Shown piece after piece: positions 5,993-14,686 of a DNA stretch of 16,654 nt (position 1 is the stretch's first letter; each line of letters opens with the position of its first letter). Both the position numbers and the translations under genes were made by a program. The notes below the pieces were generated by a model. The model searched no databases and had not been told where the DNA came from. It saw only the letters and a list, made by a program, of their open reading frames with translations. The DNA comes from SZUA-181 sp964601765 (GTDB taxonomy: Bacteria; Pseudomonadota; Zetaproteobacteria; Mariprofundales; Mariprofundaceae), in NCBI GenBank assembly GCA_964601765.1, contig CAZROR010000034.1:1-16654 (forward strand), written 5' to 3'.

Positions 5993-6597
5993 CAGCGCTC
6001 GCCTTTCAGCAACTCGACAAAACGCAGGGCATGCTGTTCGATCTCGATGACAAAGCGATTTACCCTGGCCTCAAAAAAGCGATAGGCCACAAGCGACGGA
6101 ATGGCGACCGTCAGTCCCGCTGCAGTCGTATTCAGCGCCTTGGAAATACCGCCGGCCAGCACATCCGCCTTGCCAACTCCCTCGATGGAAATCACCGAAA
6201 ACACCTCTATCATGCCGATTACGGTACCCAGCAGGCCGAGCAGGGGAGAAATCGCCGCAATCAGGCCAAGCACGCCGATGTAGCGGTCCAGATGTGCCAC
6301 TTCCTGGCGCCCGGCCTCCTCAAGGATTTCCTTCATGACCGGCCGTCTCACACCGCGATTTTTCAGCGCCACCCAAAGAATGCGGCTCATGGCCGTATTG
6401 CGCTTGCGGCAAACCTCAACCGCATCATCCACCTTGCCGGCCAGTACGGCCTTTTCAATGGCATCAATATCGTTCATCGGCAGCACGGCAGCACGCCGCA
6501 GACTCCAGCTACGTTCGAAAATGATGGTCAGGGCCAGGATGGAACATCCCAGCAACACAAACATAACCACGCCGCCCTGCAATATGAATTCGTACAC
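5992..6597 (-). CDS. exbB: ExbB/TolQ/MotA-family proton-channel subunit
   Basis: 201 residues from a GTG at 6597, chosen because GGAGG lies five bases upstream and the protein then begins directly with YEFILQGGVVMFVLLGCS, the usual ExbB/TolQ start. A longer frame from 6681 would overlap the comEC end and has no family counterpart. There are three hydrophobic helices: about 8-27, a second near 108-130 (YIGVLGLIAAISPLLGLLGT) and a third near 155-180 (GISKALNTTAAGLTVAIPSL), the latter two carrying the conserved MotA/TolQ/ExbB channel residues. It forms the pentameric channel for ExbD. It follows comEC by 62 bases and overlaps exbD. Confidence 0.93.
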   Translation of the reverse strand: MYEFILQGGVVMFVLLGCSILALTIIFERSWSLRRAAVLPMNDIDAIEKAVLAGKVDDAVEVCRKRNTAMSRILWVALKNRGVRRPVMKEILEEAGRQEVAHLDRYIGVLGLIAAISPLLGLLGTVIGMIEVFSVISIEGVGKADVLAGGISKALNTTAAGLTVAIPSLVAYRFFEARVNRFVIEIEQHALRFVELLKGER

Positions 6598-6659
6598 AGA
6601 CACCTCCAGTTTCTGTTCCGGCCCCGTCAGCCTTGCGTCGGCAGCGTACCGGTCAGCGA

Positions 6660-9071
6660 TTATAGGTGGCGTTGCCACCACTGCAATGCACGCTGCCGTC
6701 TGCCATCCAGTGCCTTCCAGTAAGATACGGCCCGTACCTGTCCGGCTCCCTGCCCCGGCAGGCGCATCACCACGGCCCCTTTGGCTGTATTCCAGACCTG
6801 TGCACCGCCAGCTGCATAACGTGCAGCCACAGCCAGTGCGGGAAAGCCATAGCGATTGTGCCTGCCACTCTGGATGATGGCTGTCGTCGGGGCCACGACC
6901 CTCACCCAGTCCGGCGTGCTCGATGTACGGCTGCCATGATGCGGCACAAGCACAACATCGTGTGGCTCCAGCCCTGCCGCGACAAGGCGGGCCTCTGCCT
7001 GTGCCTCAATGTCGCCCGGTAGCAACAGGCTTGTGCCACCAGGCAGATGCAGCGACAGCACCAGTGACGTATTGTTGTGGTTGGCGGGGTCATACCCCAC
7101 AGGAGGCCATAGCACCCGTACATTTAGGTCCATCGCACGGAAACTGTCTCCAGCCGCAAGCCAGCGCACAACACCACCCCTCGACCGCACCCTTACGATA
7201 ATATCGTGAACAGCAGCAAGGGCATGATTATAGGGCACATCTGCCAGCCACACCTCGTTTACCCGCCGTACCTGATCTATAAGACGCGGGATACCGCCCA
7301 TGTGGTCTGCCTGGGCATGTGATATCACGAGCACATCCACATGTGCCGCCCCGAGGGCGCGCAGCCCGGCCGCAGTGATTGTGCCACCATTGAACCTGCT
7401 GCCCTTTACGCCCGGTGCATCCACCGACACCACCTTGCCATCTGGCAGCAGCAGGCTGGCGGCTGCGCCCTGGCCGGCATCCCAGGCCACAAATTCCGGT
7501 TGCGCCGGCGGCCGCTCCGTGATGGCCACCGAGACATAGACGGTAAGCGTCAGTACCGCAAGACCGAGGGCCGGCATGCGCCGTCGCCGCAACAACATGC
7601 AGCCTGCCGCTATCATGCCCGCGGCATAGAGCAGTCCAGGCCACAGCGGCAGGGTGGGAATCCAAAGGTTCCCTCCGGGCCACGCATGCATCGTCAACAG
7701 CATGCTGTTGCCCCAGTGCACAGCTTTGCCGGCTACGACAAATATCAGCTGTGCCGCAGTCGGCTGCCCCACGACAGCGGCAACCCCGCCAAACAGGGTG
7801 ACAGGCAAAATAACAAACGAATACATGGGCACGAGAAGCAGGTTGGCCAGAAGGCCATAGACAGGGAGACGGCCAAACACCTGTGCAACTATCGGCAAGG
7901 TGGCAAGCATGGCTACCAGGCTTGTCCACAGCAGCGCAGTAAGCCACGGGCCTAGCCTGCTCCTGTGCTCATACCGGTGACCTGCCCATATCAGTAACGC
8001 GCCGGCTGCGGCAAAGGAAAGCCAGAGCGATATGGAGGTAATGGCACCGGCATCAAAAAACAGAATGAGGATCAGCGCGGCAAGCAACGTGTTGAGTGGT
8101 ACGGCACGATCGCGCATCCACCATGCCGTGGCTGTCGCTGCCAGCATGAGCACGGCACGGCGGGCCGGCAACGGCCAGCCCGCAAGGGTGGCGTAGGTAA
8201 CTGCCGCAGCAATCCCCGCAGCCAGGCACAGGCGTCGCAATGGCCAGCACACAATCCACGCCTCTCTCCGGCTCAGAACCCACCAGCACAGCAAGCCGGT
8301 GAAAAGTGCCACCATGCCGACGTGTAACCCCGAAATAGCCAGCAGATGCGCAGCACCGCTGGCGGCAAATGCATCCCACACATCTGTCGGGATACGGCTT
8401 CGGTCTGCCAGCAACAAAGCGGAAAGCACACCGCCCTCCGCATCAGGAAGCGCCGCCAGCGCCTGCTGAATCCGCTGCCGGGCTCGCTGCAGCCATGTGG
8501 CATCCGATCCCGTAACCAGAATGTGCCTGCGCAGACTGCCGATGAGGGCAATATGATGGTCAAAGCAATAGGCACGGTAATCAAAGGCCCCGGGATTGCG
8601 TCGGTTCTCCGGCAATCGCCAGCGAGCAGTGGCACGGATGCGATCTCCCGCCAGAACATCTGCGGCCTTGCCGCCGTGAACATAAAGCAATGCCAGTCCC
8701 GCAAGTCCTGGGCCATCCGCCTGTTGCACATCATCCAGCACCAGACGGCTGTAACCGGAAAAGGACTGAACGCTGCGCACTTCAGCCGTCACTGTCAGCG
8801 GTACACGCAGCCAGTCTTCAGGAACAGTCACCTGCCTTGCATCCCACATCAGCGTCATACCTGCCCAGGCCAAGCCACAAAGGCACGCAAGGCAGAACAA
8901 GCGTACCTGCCGATGCCGCCAACACAGTGCGGGCAGTAGTATCGCGATAAGCCAAGGCAGCATGGTCACAGGCACCATATCAGTGCGCCCAGCCACCATG
9001 CCTGCTGTCCAGCCTGCTGCCGGTATCAGAAGTGGCAACCGGGCAGTGACGGCCGTCAGACCTCTAGGCAT
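6660..9071 (-). CDS. comEC: DNA internalisation competence protein ComEC/Rec2
   Basis: 803 residues, typical of full-length ComEC. It carries incoming single-stranded DNA across the inner membrane in natural transformation. An N-terminal membrane and OB-like region (about 1-200) is followed by the polytopic Competence domain (about 215-500) with HLLAISGLHVG at 242-252, and then a C-terminal metallo-beta-lactamase-like domain from about 525, with DAGQG at 531-535, SHAQADHMGG at 584-593 and a later HHGSRTSS. In most relatives the fourth motif position is Asp (SHxDxDH); here it is Gln587, so the nuclease-like site may be weakened. The ATG at 9071 is 23 bases after ribD, with no strong Shine-Dalgarno seen. 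No pilus or other com genes are in the window. Confidence 0.95.
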   Translation of the reverse strand: MPRGLTAVTARLPLLIPAAGWTAGMVAGRTDMVPVTMLPWLIAILLPALCWRHRQVRLFCLACLCGLAWAGMTLMWDARQVTVPEDWLRVPLTVTAEVRSVQSFSGYSRLVLDDVQQADGPGLAGLALLYVHGGKAADVLAGDRIRATARWRLPENRRNPGAFDYRAYCFDHHIALIGSLRRHILVTGSDATWLQRARQRIQQALAALPDAEGGVLSALLLADRSRIPTDVWDAFAASGAAHLLAISGLHVGMVALFTGLLCWWVLSRREAWIVCWPLRRLCLAAGIAAAVTYATLAGWPLPARRAVLMLAATATAWWMRDRAVPLNTLLAALILILFFDAGAITSISLWLSFAAAGALLIWAGHRYEHRSRLGPWLTALLWTSLVAMLATLPIVAQVFGRLPVYGLLANLLLVPMYSFVILPVTLFGGVAAVVGQPTAAQLIFVVAGKAVHWGNSMLLTMHAWPGGNLWIPTLPLWPGLLYAAGMIAAGCMLLRRRRMPALGLAVLTLTVYVSVAITERPPAQPEFVAWDAGQGAAASLLLPDGKVVSVDAPGVKGSRFNGGTITAAGLRALGAAHVDVLVISHAQADHMGGIPRLIDQVRRVNEVWLADVPYNHALAAVHDIIVRVRSRGGVVRWLAAGDSFRAMDLNVRVLWPPVGYDPANHNNTSLVLSLHLPGGTSLLLPGDIEAQAEARLVAAGLEPHDVVLVPHHGSRTSSTPDWVRVVAPTTAIIQSGRHNRYGFPALAVAARYAAGGAQVWNTAKGAVVMRLPGQGAGQVRAVSYWKALDGRRQRALQWWQRHL

Positions 9072-9094
9072 CGGATGCTGCGGCGCAGACGCCT

Positions 9095-10189
9095 TTATTC
9101 GGGGTAGACCAGGCAGCCGCGGATCATCTGGTCCTCACCGAGGCGGCGGCGCTGGATATCGGCAAGGCGCGGTGCCTGTGTCAGTGCATCGATACCGGGG
9201 CCCTGCCACAGGTTATAGCCTCCTTCTCCACCAATCAGAATAGGTGCCTGATACAGCACGAGCTCATCGACCAGTTGTGATGCAAAAAACGTCGCATGCA
9301 GACGACCTCCCCCCTCCAGCAATACAGCCAGCCGGCCCTCCCGGGCCAGGTGCCGGAGCACAGCCTGCGGACCATCCGCTACAACCACGTCAACACCCGC
9401 ATCCTGCCATGCCCCGGCCTCCATACCTCGCCTTGCCACGTACAGGCGCGAGGGGGCATCCCCATCCGCCAGCCTGTAGGTATCGTCAAACGCCGGCGTG
9501 CTGGAACACATCACCACCCGCAGAGGCGGTGCGCCGTACCGCCTGGCATGACGTACTGTCAACGAAGGGTTATCCTGGTTCAGGGTATTGGCCCCAATGA
9601 GAATGGCATCAGCCTCTGCGCGCAGACCATGTGCATGTCGACGTGAGGCCGCCCCACTGATCCATTGTGACTGACCGCCTGCAGTGGCAAGCCTGCCATC
9701 GAGCGAAACAGCTGCCTTGGCAAGAACAAACGGCCGGCTTGTGCGCATGAAGTGGAAAAATGGCCGGTTCAGTGCATCCGCCTGGCCTTGCAACACATGC
9801 CCTGTTACCTCAATGCCCTGTTCGCGGAGCACCGCACCGCCGCCAGCCATGTGCGGATTCGGATCGCCGGAACCGAATACGACGCGCCGAATACCGGCTG
9901 CGCAAATCGCCGCAGTGCATGGCGGCGTCCTGCCATGGGCAGCACACGGTTCCAGATTCACATACAGGGTGGCCCCACGGGCGCGGGCACCTGCCTGTTG
10001 CAGGGCAATGATCTCGGCATGGGGCAGGCCGGGACGCTCATGCCAGCCTTCACCAACAATTTCTCCACCCGCGACGATGACCGCGCCGACACGTGGATTC
10101 GGATGCGTTGTCCCGATGCCCCGGCGGGCCAGGCGCAGAGCCCTTCGCATAAACCGGATATCGCTCTCGCTGCCTGTTATCACGCCCAT
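9095..10189 (-). CDS. ribD: Bifunctional riboflavin deaminase/reductase RibD
   Basis: 364 residues, family length. The N-terminal deaminase domain (1 to about 145) has the zinc site HAE (57-59) and PCAAHGRTPPC (81-91). The C-terminal reductase domain (about 152-364) has FVLAKAAVSLDGRLA and GANTLNQDNPSL. It performs the second and third steps of riboflavin synthesis from GTP in the cytoplasm. The ATG at 10189 fits the family start ahead of MRRALRLARRG; a GTG two codons later is an alternative. It is the first gene of the minus-strand run and diverges from the small gene at 10310. I see no room or sequence for an FMN riboswitch in the 120-base gap, and ribE/ribBA/ribH are not next to it here. 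Confidence 0.96.
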   Translation of the reverse strand: MGVITGSESDIRFMRRALRLARRGIGTTHPNPRVGAVIVAGGEIVGEGWHERPGLPHAEIIALQQAGARARGATLYVNLEPCAAHGRTPPCTAAICAAGIRRVVFGSGDPNPHMAGGGAVLREQGIEVTGHVLQGQADALNRPFFHFMRTSRPFVLAKAAVSLDGRLATAGGQSQWISGAASRRHAHGLRAEADAILIGANTLNQDNPSLTVRHARRYGAPPLRVVMCSSTPAFDDTYRLADGDAPSRLYVARRGMEAGAWQDAGVDVVVADGPQAVLRHLAREGRLAVLLEGGGRLHATFFASQLVDELVLYQAPILIGGEGGYNLWQGPGIDALTQAPRLADIQRRRLGEDQMIRGCLVYPE

Positions 10190-10309
10190 CCAGTGAGGCT
10201 GACAAGCAAGCCGTCACTTCGCAATATGCAACCGGTCAATACACGCTTGCTTTTGCCCCGGCCATTCATAGATTGCGCGCCAAATTCATCATCCACCACA
10301 GGAGAAACC

Positions 10310-10501
10310 ATGGCCAAGAAAGTAACAAAAAAGACTCTGCTTGAAATGGCAAAAGGGCTTGATCTCAGGGGCGTCCAGAACCTGAAGAAGGAAGTGCTCA
10401 TTCATGCCATCCAGACTGCCGAAGGACACAATCCCTGTTTTAAAACAATCCAGGGCTGCGGCGTGGATCCCTGCCTGTTTCGCGTGGAGTGCCAAGGCTA
10501 G
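10310..10501 (+). CDS. Small Rho-N/SAP-like, Cys-rich protein
   Basis: 63 residues. The start ATG at 10310 has AGGAGA a few bases upstream; the frame is open further 5' but only as antisense to ribD. Residues 8-35 (TLLEMAKGLDLRGVQNLKKE and on to VLIHAIQ) match the helix-helix pattern of Rho N-terminal/SAP-type domains, where L..LK..L...I is conserved. The C-terminal half has AEGHNPCF, CGVDPC and FRVEC, a Cys-rich pattern I associate with short proteobacterial Rho-N-domain proteins ending in DCLWREDC-like sequence. The domain suggests nucleic-acid binding and the four Cys could bind a metal or form disulfides; both are inference. Transcribed alone, with its own terminator shared with def on the other strand. 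Confidence 0.85.
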   Translation: MAKKVTKKTLLEMAKGLDLRGVQNLKKEVLIHAIQTAEGHNPCFKTIQGCGVDPCLFRVECQG

Positions 10502-10525
10502 GCCCGGCTACAGGCATTGATCGGG

Positions 10526-10560
10526 CGCCCCCGTCTTCGTAGCGGGGGCGTTTGTCTTTA
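10526..10560. terminator. Intrinsic terminator after the Rho-N-like gene, shared with def
   Basis: CGCCCCCG (10526-10533) pairs perfectly with CGGGGGCG (10543-10550) around a 9-base loop and is followed by TTTGTCTTTA on the plus strand. It stands between convergent genes, but on the minus strand no T run follows, so it mainly serves the plus-strand gene. Confidence 0.82.
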
Positions 10561-10569
10561 TGGGCCAGG

Positions 10570-11088
10570 CTACTGTGATCCCGGCAGGGCATCTTCAAAG
10601 CCAAATGTTGACAGATCATCCATGCGCATCGGAAAAAGAATACCATCCAGATGATCGCATTCGTGTTGCACGACACGTGCATGGAAACCTTCCACCACAC
10701 GTTCGATACACGCACCCTGAGCATCCATCCCCCTATAGCGAATGCGCAGGTAGCGTGGCACTTGGCCACACAATCCTGGCAGGCTGAGACAGCCCTCCCA
10801 GTCATACACACGGGTTGAATCCAGAACGGTCAGTTCCGGATTCACAAGGACAGTTTCCGGAACATCCTTTGCCTCGGGATAACGCGAACTCTTGTGCCCA
10901 CCGAAAATAATGATGCGTAGAGGTACGCCAATCTGTGGGGCAGCAAGCCCCGCGCCATCCAGCGCAACCATGCTGTCGCGCATATCCCTGATCAGGGCCT
11001 GCACCTGCACGCTGCGGATATCCTGTACAGGCCTGGCTGATGCAAGCAGGCGCGCATCTCCCATTTTCAGTACCGGGCGTATGCTCAT
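10570..11088 (-). CDS. def: Peptide deformylase
   Basis: Removes the formyl group from the N-terminal methionine of new proteins; a metal-dependent cytoplasmic enzyme. 172 residues. All three family motifs are intact: GAGLAAPQIG (45-54), EGCLS (98-102) with the metal-binding Cys100, and QHECDHLDG (141-149) with His142 and His146 as ligands and Glu143 catalytic. The ATG overlaps the stop of the upstream kinase gene by four bases (ATGA), so the two are translationally coupled. def is more often paired with fmt; that gene is not in the window, so this may be an additional deformylase copy, though the motifs give no sign of impaired activity. Confidence 0.95.
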   Translation of the reverse strand: MSIRPVLKMGDARLLASARPVQDIRSVQVQALIRDMRDSMVALDGAGLAAPQIGVPLRIIIFGGHKSSRYPEAKDVPETVLVNPELTVLDSTRVYDWEGCLSLPGLCGQVPRYLRIRYRGMDAQGACIERVVEGFHARVVQHECDHLDGILFPMRMDDLSTFGFEDALPGSQ

Positions 11089-12119
11089 GCGGACGGCTCC
11101 ATCAGCAGCAAGGCCTGTACCCTGCGATCAACCGGCAGAACAGCCATCTCTTCTCGCAGATGCTTGCGTGTCAATGGAATTTCATCGAGGAACTGGCGTT
11201 TGCCATCGCGCCAGGCCAGGCGCGCAAAAATCCCGATGGCCTTGATATGGCGCTGCATGGCGGTCAACCGCACCGCCTCGTGCCATGCCGGGAAACCGGA
11301 AAAGGCCTGCCGCATGACATCGGGCAGGGCCTCATAGAACGCCCTGCTCCAGTCCCGACGCACATGTTCGGGATAGTCCTGATAGCAGTCATAGAGCAGG
11401 GAAGCGAGATCATAGGTCACTGGTCCGGTCACGGCATCCTGGAAATCGATGACGCCAAGCGGCAGGGCACCATCCGGCAACATCAGGTTGCGGCTGTGAT
11501 AATCCAGGTGCACGGACACGCGCGGCAGCGCCAGCACTCTCTCAAGCAACGCATGCAGACCTTCATGAAAGGCCTTCCGGTCAGCCTCGGTCGGTACGCA
11601 GGCCACCACTCTGGGCAGATACCAGTCGAGATACAGATCACACTCGGCAAGCATGCGCGACAAATCAAAGTCGGGCAGCGAACATGAAGGGGGGCATGCC
11701 TGGAGTGCGTGAAGCTGGCGCAATGCATCATCCACGAGTGGCTTTACCGCATGGCCCTTCCGGAGATGGGACGCCCAGGTGATATCACCAAAGTCCTCAA
11801 GCAGCAGAAAACCTTGTGCTGCAGCCTCTGCTACAAGCCGTGGTACCCGCACGCCAGCAGCCTCAAGCCAGGCCCGCACTTGCAAAAAGGGGCCAACGTC
11901 CTCCTTGCCCGGCGGGGCATCCATCAGCACATAGGAGCAACCACCATCCCGAATGCGAAAGTAGCGGCGAAAAGAAGCATCACCGGCCAGGGGGGCCATG
12001 GATACAGCCCGGCCCAGCACCTTCCGGCTCCAGTTCAGGCCAGACTGCGCGCGGGCATCCAGCTCAGATTCACCACCTACGGGGCAGGCCAAAACGACAG
12101 CAACCTGTCCACCCGCCAC
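11085..12119 (-). CDS. amgK: AmgK-like N-acetylmuramate/N-acetylglucosamine anomeric kinase (APH fold)
   Basis: An aminoglycoside-phosphotransferase-fold kinase of the AmgK group, up to 344 residues. Family marks are GDASFRRYFR (46-55), FLLLEDFGD (104-112), the catalytic loop HLDYHSRN (204-211) and the metal-binding GVIDFQDAVTGP (222-233). AmgK phosphorylates recycled cell-wall MurNAc at C1, and the partner MurU makes UDP-MurNAc; murU is not seen beside it, so substrate is inferred from the family. The frame opens at a GTG at 12119, but the first 20 or so residues have no family counterpart and the true start may be nearer residue 21; no clear Shine-Dalgarno settles it. It overlaps def by four bases. 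Confidence 0.82.
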   Translation of the reverse strand: MAGGQVAVVLACPVGGESELDARAQSGLNWSRKVLGRAVSMAPLAGDASFRRYFRIRDGGCSYVLMDAPPGKEDVGPFLQVRAWLEAAGVRVPRLVAEAAAQGFLLLEDFGDITWASHLRKGHAVKPLVDDALRQLHALQACPPSCSLPDFDLSRMLAECDLYLDWYLPRVVACVPTEADRKAFHEGLHALLERVLALPRVSVHLDYHSRNLMLPDGALPLGVIDFQDAVTGPVTYDLASLLYDCYQDYPEHVRRDWSRAFYEALPDVMRQAFSGFPAWHEAVRLTAMQRHIKAIGIFARLAWRDGKRQFLDEIPLTRKHLREEMAVLPVDRRVQALLLMEPSA

Positions 12120-12211
12120 CTGGCGAGGTCTACAGCGTTATCTGCGAGAGTGGCTCCGCAAATCCGGCTCCACCACCCGTTCACCATGCTGATCCCAGGC
12201 CCAACAGGCCG

Positions 12212-12919
12212 TTATTTCTTGATAACAAGGCCGGTAATATGAAGCCTGGACTGAACCAGCGCTTTATCCGGTTCCGCATCCTTCGGGCTTGCATAGGGAC
12301 CGAGAAGCACCCGGTACCATAGCCCCAGACCAGGCACCACGCTCTGTTCAACGGTAGCGGTCAGATGCAATTCGGTCAGATGCTGCTTTAGCTCTTCGGC
12401 ATCACTCCTGCGCTGAAAAGAGCCTACCTGCAGGCGATAATTTCCAACTGATGTATTTGCGGCAGCCGGTTTTGCCGCCATTTCACGCCTGATGATGGAC
12501 GTAACGTCGGGCTTCGTTTGAGTGGCAGATGCTGCATTCTTTTGATCAGCTGGCTGTGCAAGCGGCTTTGGTGCCACGTTCTGAGCCGGCAGGTCCTTGT
12601 AGAATGTCAGGTCGCCTACTGCACTGCTCGCACTCTTCAGGGCCTCCTCCCTTGCCTTGGCTTCCTGCTCGTAGCGACGAAGCTCAGCCTCCATCATTTC
12701 GAGTTGTGCCTTCAGCTTGGCTGTATCTGAACCCTTGCCCTCTGCATCCGCCAATGCGGCCTCTTTACGCTCATACTGCATGCCCATCCAGAACCCGCCG
12801 CCAAAGCTTCCGGCCAGCGCAAACAGCATGAACAGCAAGACGATAATGATCCCCGTCCTTCGCTTGGCGCGTGGCGGTCCATCGGCTATTCCCTTGCTGG
12901 CAAAATCCCGATCCGCCAT
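12212..12919 (-). CDS. SPOR-domain, FtsN-like cell-division protein
   Basis: 235 residues with a single N-terminal membrane helix (about 23-45, TGIIIVLLFMLFALAGS) after a short basic cytoplasmic tail. This is followed by a coiled-coil stretch rich in Glu, Ala and Lys (about 50-97), an Ala/Pro-rich linker, and a C-terminal SPOR domain (about 158-235) starting GNYRLQVGSFQRRSDAEELK and containing LWYRVLLGPY. SPOR domains bind denuded glycan at the division septum. Layout and position directly after argS match the FtsN-like protein common in this place in proteobacteria, but SPOR proteins are diverse and ftsN identity is not proven. The ATG follows the argS TAA with no gap, and GGAGG lies inside the argS end. 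Confidence 0.9.
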   Translation of the reverse strand: MADRDFASKGIADGPPRAKRRTGIIIVLLFMLFALAGSFGGGFWMGMQYERKEAALADAEGKGSDTAKLKAQLEMMEAELRRYEQEAKAREEALKSASSAVGDLTFYKDLPAQNVAPKPLAQPADQKNAASATQTKPDVTSIIRREMAAKPAAANTSVGNYRLQVGSFQRRSDAEELKQHLTELHLTATVEQSVVPGLGLWYRVLLGPYASPKDAEPDKALVQSRLHITGLVIKK

Positions 12920-14620
12920 TTACATCTCCTCCGGGGCGTGCACGCCCAGTATATCCAGCCCGTTCACAATCACCTGACGTACAGCGCGCATCAGTAACAA
13001 CCGTGCCTGCATCAGGGCTTTATCTTCAACCATGACACGATGTCTATGATAGTAGGTATGTAACGCAGCGGCTAATTCCATCAGGAAAATCGCCACGCGG
13101 TAAGGCTCCAGTCGGGTAGCTGCCTTCTCCAGTGTTTCCGGATATGCTAACAGCTTTGCCACCAGCGCCTTTTCATCTGCATGCGCAAGCAGCGATATAT
13201 CCACATCTGTCGGCTCGGCAGGAATCACGCCTGACGCTGCCACCTTGCGCATGATGGAGCATACCCTCGCATGCGCATACTGGACGTAATACACGGGGTT
13301 TTCATCGCTTTGCTGCTTGGCAACCTCCAGGTCAAAATCAAGCTGTGACTCGGCACGTCGTGTGAGAAAATTGAAACGCACGGCATCCCGGCCAACCTCG
13401 TCTACAACCTCGCGCAGCGTAATGAACGTCCCCGCACGTTTCGACATGCGGACGGGCTTGCCCTCGCGCATCAGATTCACCATCTGCACGAGCACCACCT
13501 CCGGACAACTCTTCCGATCAGTCAATGCCTGCATGGCTGCCTGTACCCGCGCCACATATCCACCATGATCGGCACCCCAGACATCGATCAGCCGATCAAA
13601 TCCCCGGGCATGCTTGTCTGCGTGATAGGCGATATCCGCCGCAAAATAGGTAGGGCTGCCATCCTGCTTGACCAGTGGGCGATCCACATCGTCGCCAAAC
13701 TCCATGGTGCGGAACAGCAGTTGTGTGACCGGCCTGTAATCTGCCACCTCCTTGCCCTTTGGCGGAGGTAGCACACCCTCATACACGAGCCCTCGCTCTC
13801 TGAGTTCTTCGATAAGCGCCTGCACGCGCCCCGACTCATGCAGTTGCCGCTCGGAATAAAACAGGTCGAAAGTGATGCCAAGTGCGGCAAGGTCATCGCG
13901 AATCACATCCATCATGACCGTAACCGCTTCCATGCCCAGCAACTTGGTGCGTGCGGCGGTATCCATCGCCTCAAGCACGGCCATGTCATGCCGCTGCATC
14001 AACTGGCGCGCAAGCACCACGACATATTCCCCGGGATACGCATTCTCGGGCAACGTGATGGTTTCGCCATTGAGCTCGCGCATGCGCAGCCACACTGACT
14101 CGGCCAGCACGGTGATCTGGGCACCGGCATCGTTGATATAATACTCACGAAAGACATCGAAGCCCCGCACGGCCAGCACATTGGCCAGTACATCGCCAAC
14201 CACGGCACCCCGCCCATGTCCGACGTGCATGGGCCCCGTCGGGTTGGCAGACACAAACTCGATATTGACGGACTTCCCGGCCGGTGCCACCCGACCATAG
14301 CTACTGCCCTCACGGACGATACGCCGCACAACTTCCATTTCCGTGGCGTGGTGCAGCCGGATATTAATGAAGCCCGGTCCTGCAATTTCCGCATCTTCGA
14401 CACCATCCGGCCAGTGGACAAGTGTCAGCAGCGCTTCCGCCACTTCGTGCGGCCTGCAGCCGAGATGACCTGCCAGTGGCATGGCAATATTACAGGCATA
14501 ATCGCCATGCGCCTTCTGCCGCGGCCGCGTGAGCGTTACCCGCATCCCTGTCTGTGCTCCGTATTTGGATAGCAGTGCGTCAACTGCCTGCTGCAATGCC
14601 GTTTCCAGTTTCTGTTTCAA
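12920..14620 (-). CDS. argS: Arginyl-tRNA synthetase
   Basis: Charges tRNA-Arg with arginine. 566 residues, class I synthetase. The HIGH-type motif is HVGHGRG at 132-138 after EFVSANPTGPM; the KMSKS-type motif is RMSKRAG at 391-397. The N-terminal additional domain and the C-terminal DALR anticodon-binding domain, ending LDILGVHAPEEM, are both complete. The start is a TTG at 14620, preceded by GGGAG; the protein then begins MKQKLETALQQAV, as in the family. It begins the operon argS-SPOR-amgK-def unless read-through from mutM contributes. Confidence 0.97.
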   Translation of the reverse strand: MKQKLETALQQAVDALLSKYGAQTGMRVTLTRPRQKAHGDYACNIAMPLAGHLGCRPHEVAEALLTLVHWPDGVEDAEIAGPGFINIRLHHATEMEVVRRIVREGSSYGRVAPAGKSVNIEFVSANPTGPMHVGHGRGAVVGDVLANVLAVRGFDVFREYYINDAGAQITVLAESVWLRMRELNGETITLPENAYPGEYVVVLARQLMQRHDMAVLEAMDTAARTKLLGMEAVTVMMDVIRDDLAALGITFDLFYSERQLHESGRVQALIEELRERGLVYEGVLPPPKGKEVADYRPVTQLLFRTMEFGDDVDRPLVKQDGSPTYFAADIAYHADKHARGFDRLIDVWGADHGGYVARVQAAMQALTDRKSCPEVVLVQMVNLMREGKPVRMSKRAGTFITLREVVDEVGRDAVRFNFLTRRAESQLDFDLEVAKQQSDENPVYYVQYAHARVCSIMRKVAASGVIPAEPTDVDISLLAHADEKALVAKLLAYPETLEKAATRLEPYRVAIFLMELAAALHTYYHRHRVMVEDKALMQARLLLMRAVRQVIVNGLDILGVHAPEEM

Positions 14621-14656
14621 GGGAGCTCCCGTAAGTGAAAATCGGACAGGCGGCGC

Positions 14657-14686
14657 ATATTACACATATGAGCCTAGTGCTGACAG
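14657..14686 (-). promoter_or_regulatory. Possible argS promoter
   Basis: CTGTCA (14686-14681) and TAATAT (14662-14657) on the minus strand match sigma-70 boxes at 4 of 6 positions each with 18-bp spacing, followed by a GC-rich GCGCCGCC stretch. It overlaps the last codons of mutM. Prediction by eye only. Confidence 0.35.

Noticed and set aside
6031..6723. 230-codon plus-strand ORF
   Set aside because: Lies opposite exbB and has the low-complexity composition of a GC-rich antisense frame.
9752..10309. 5' extension of the frame of the small Rho-N-like gene
   Set aside because: Antisense to ribD; the ATG at 10310 has the ribosome site and begins the recognisable domain.
10190..10309. FMN riboswitch ahead of ribD, and an 8-bp inverted repeat AAGCAAGC / GCTTGCTT (10204-10211, 10245-10252)
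   Set aside because: No conserved FMN-aptamer segments are visible in 120 bases; the short inverted repeat is widely spaced and could be chance.
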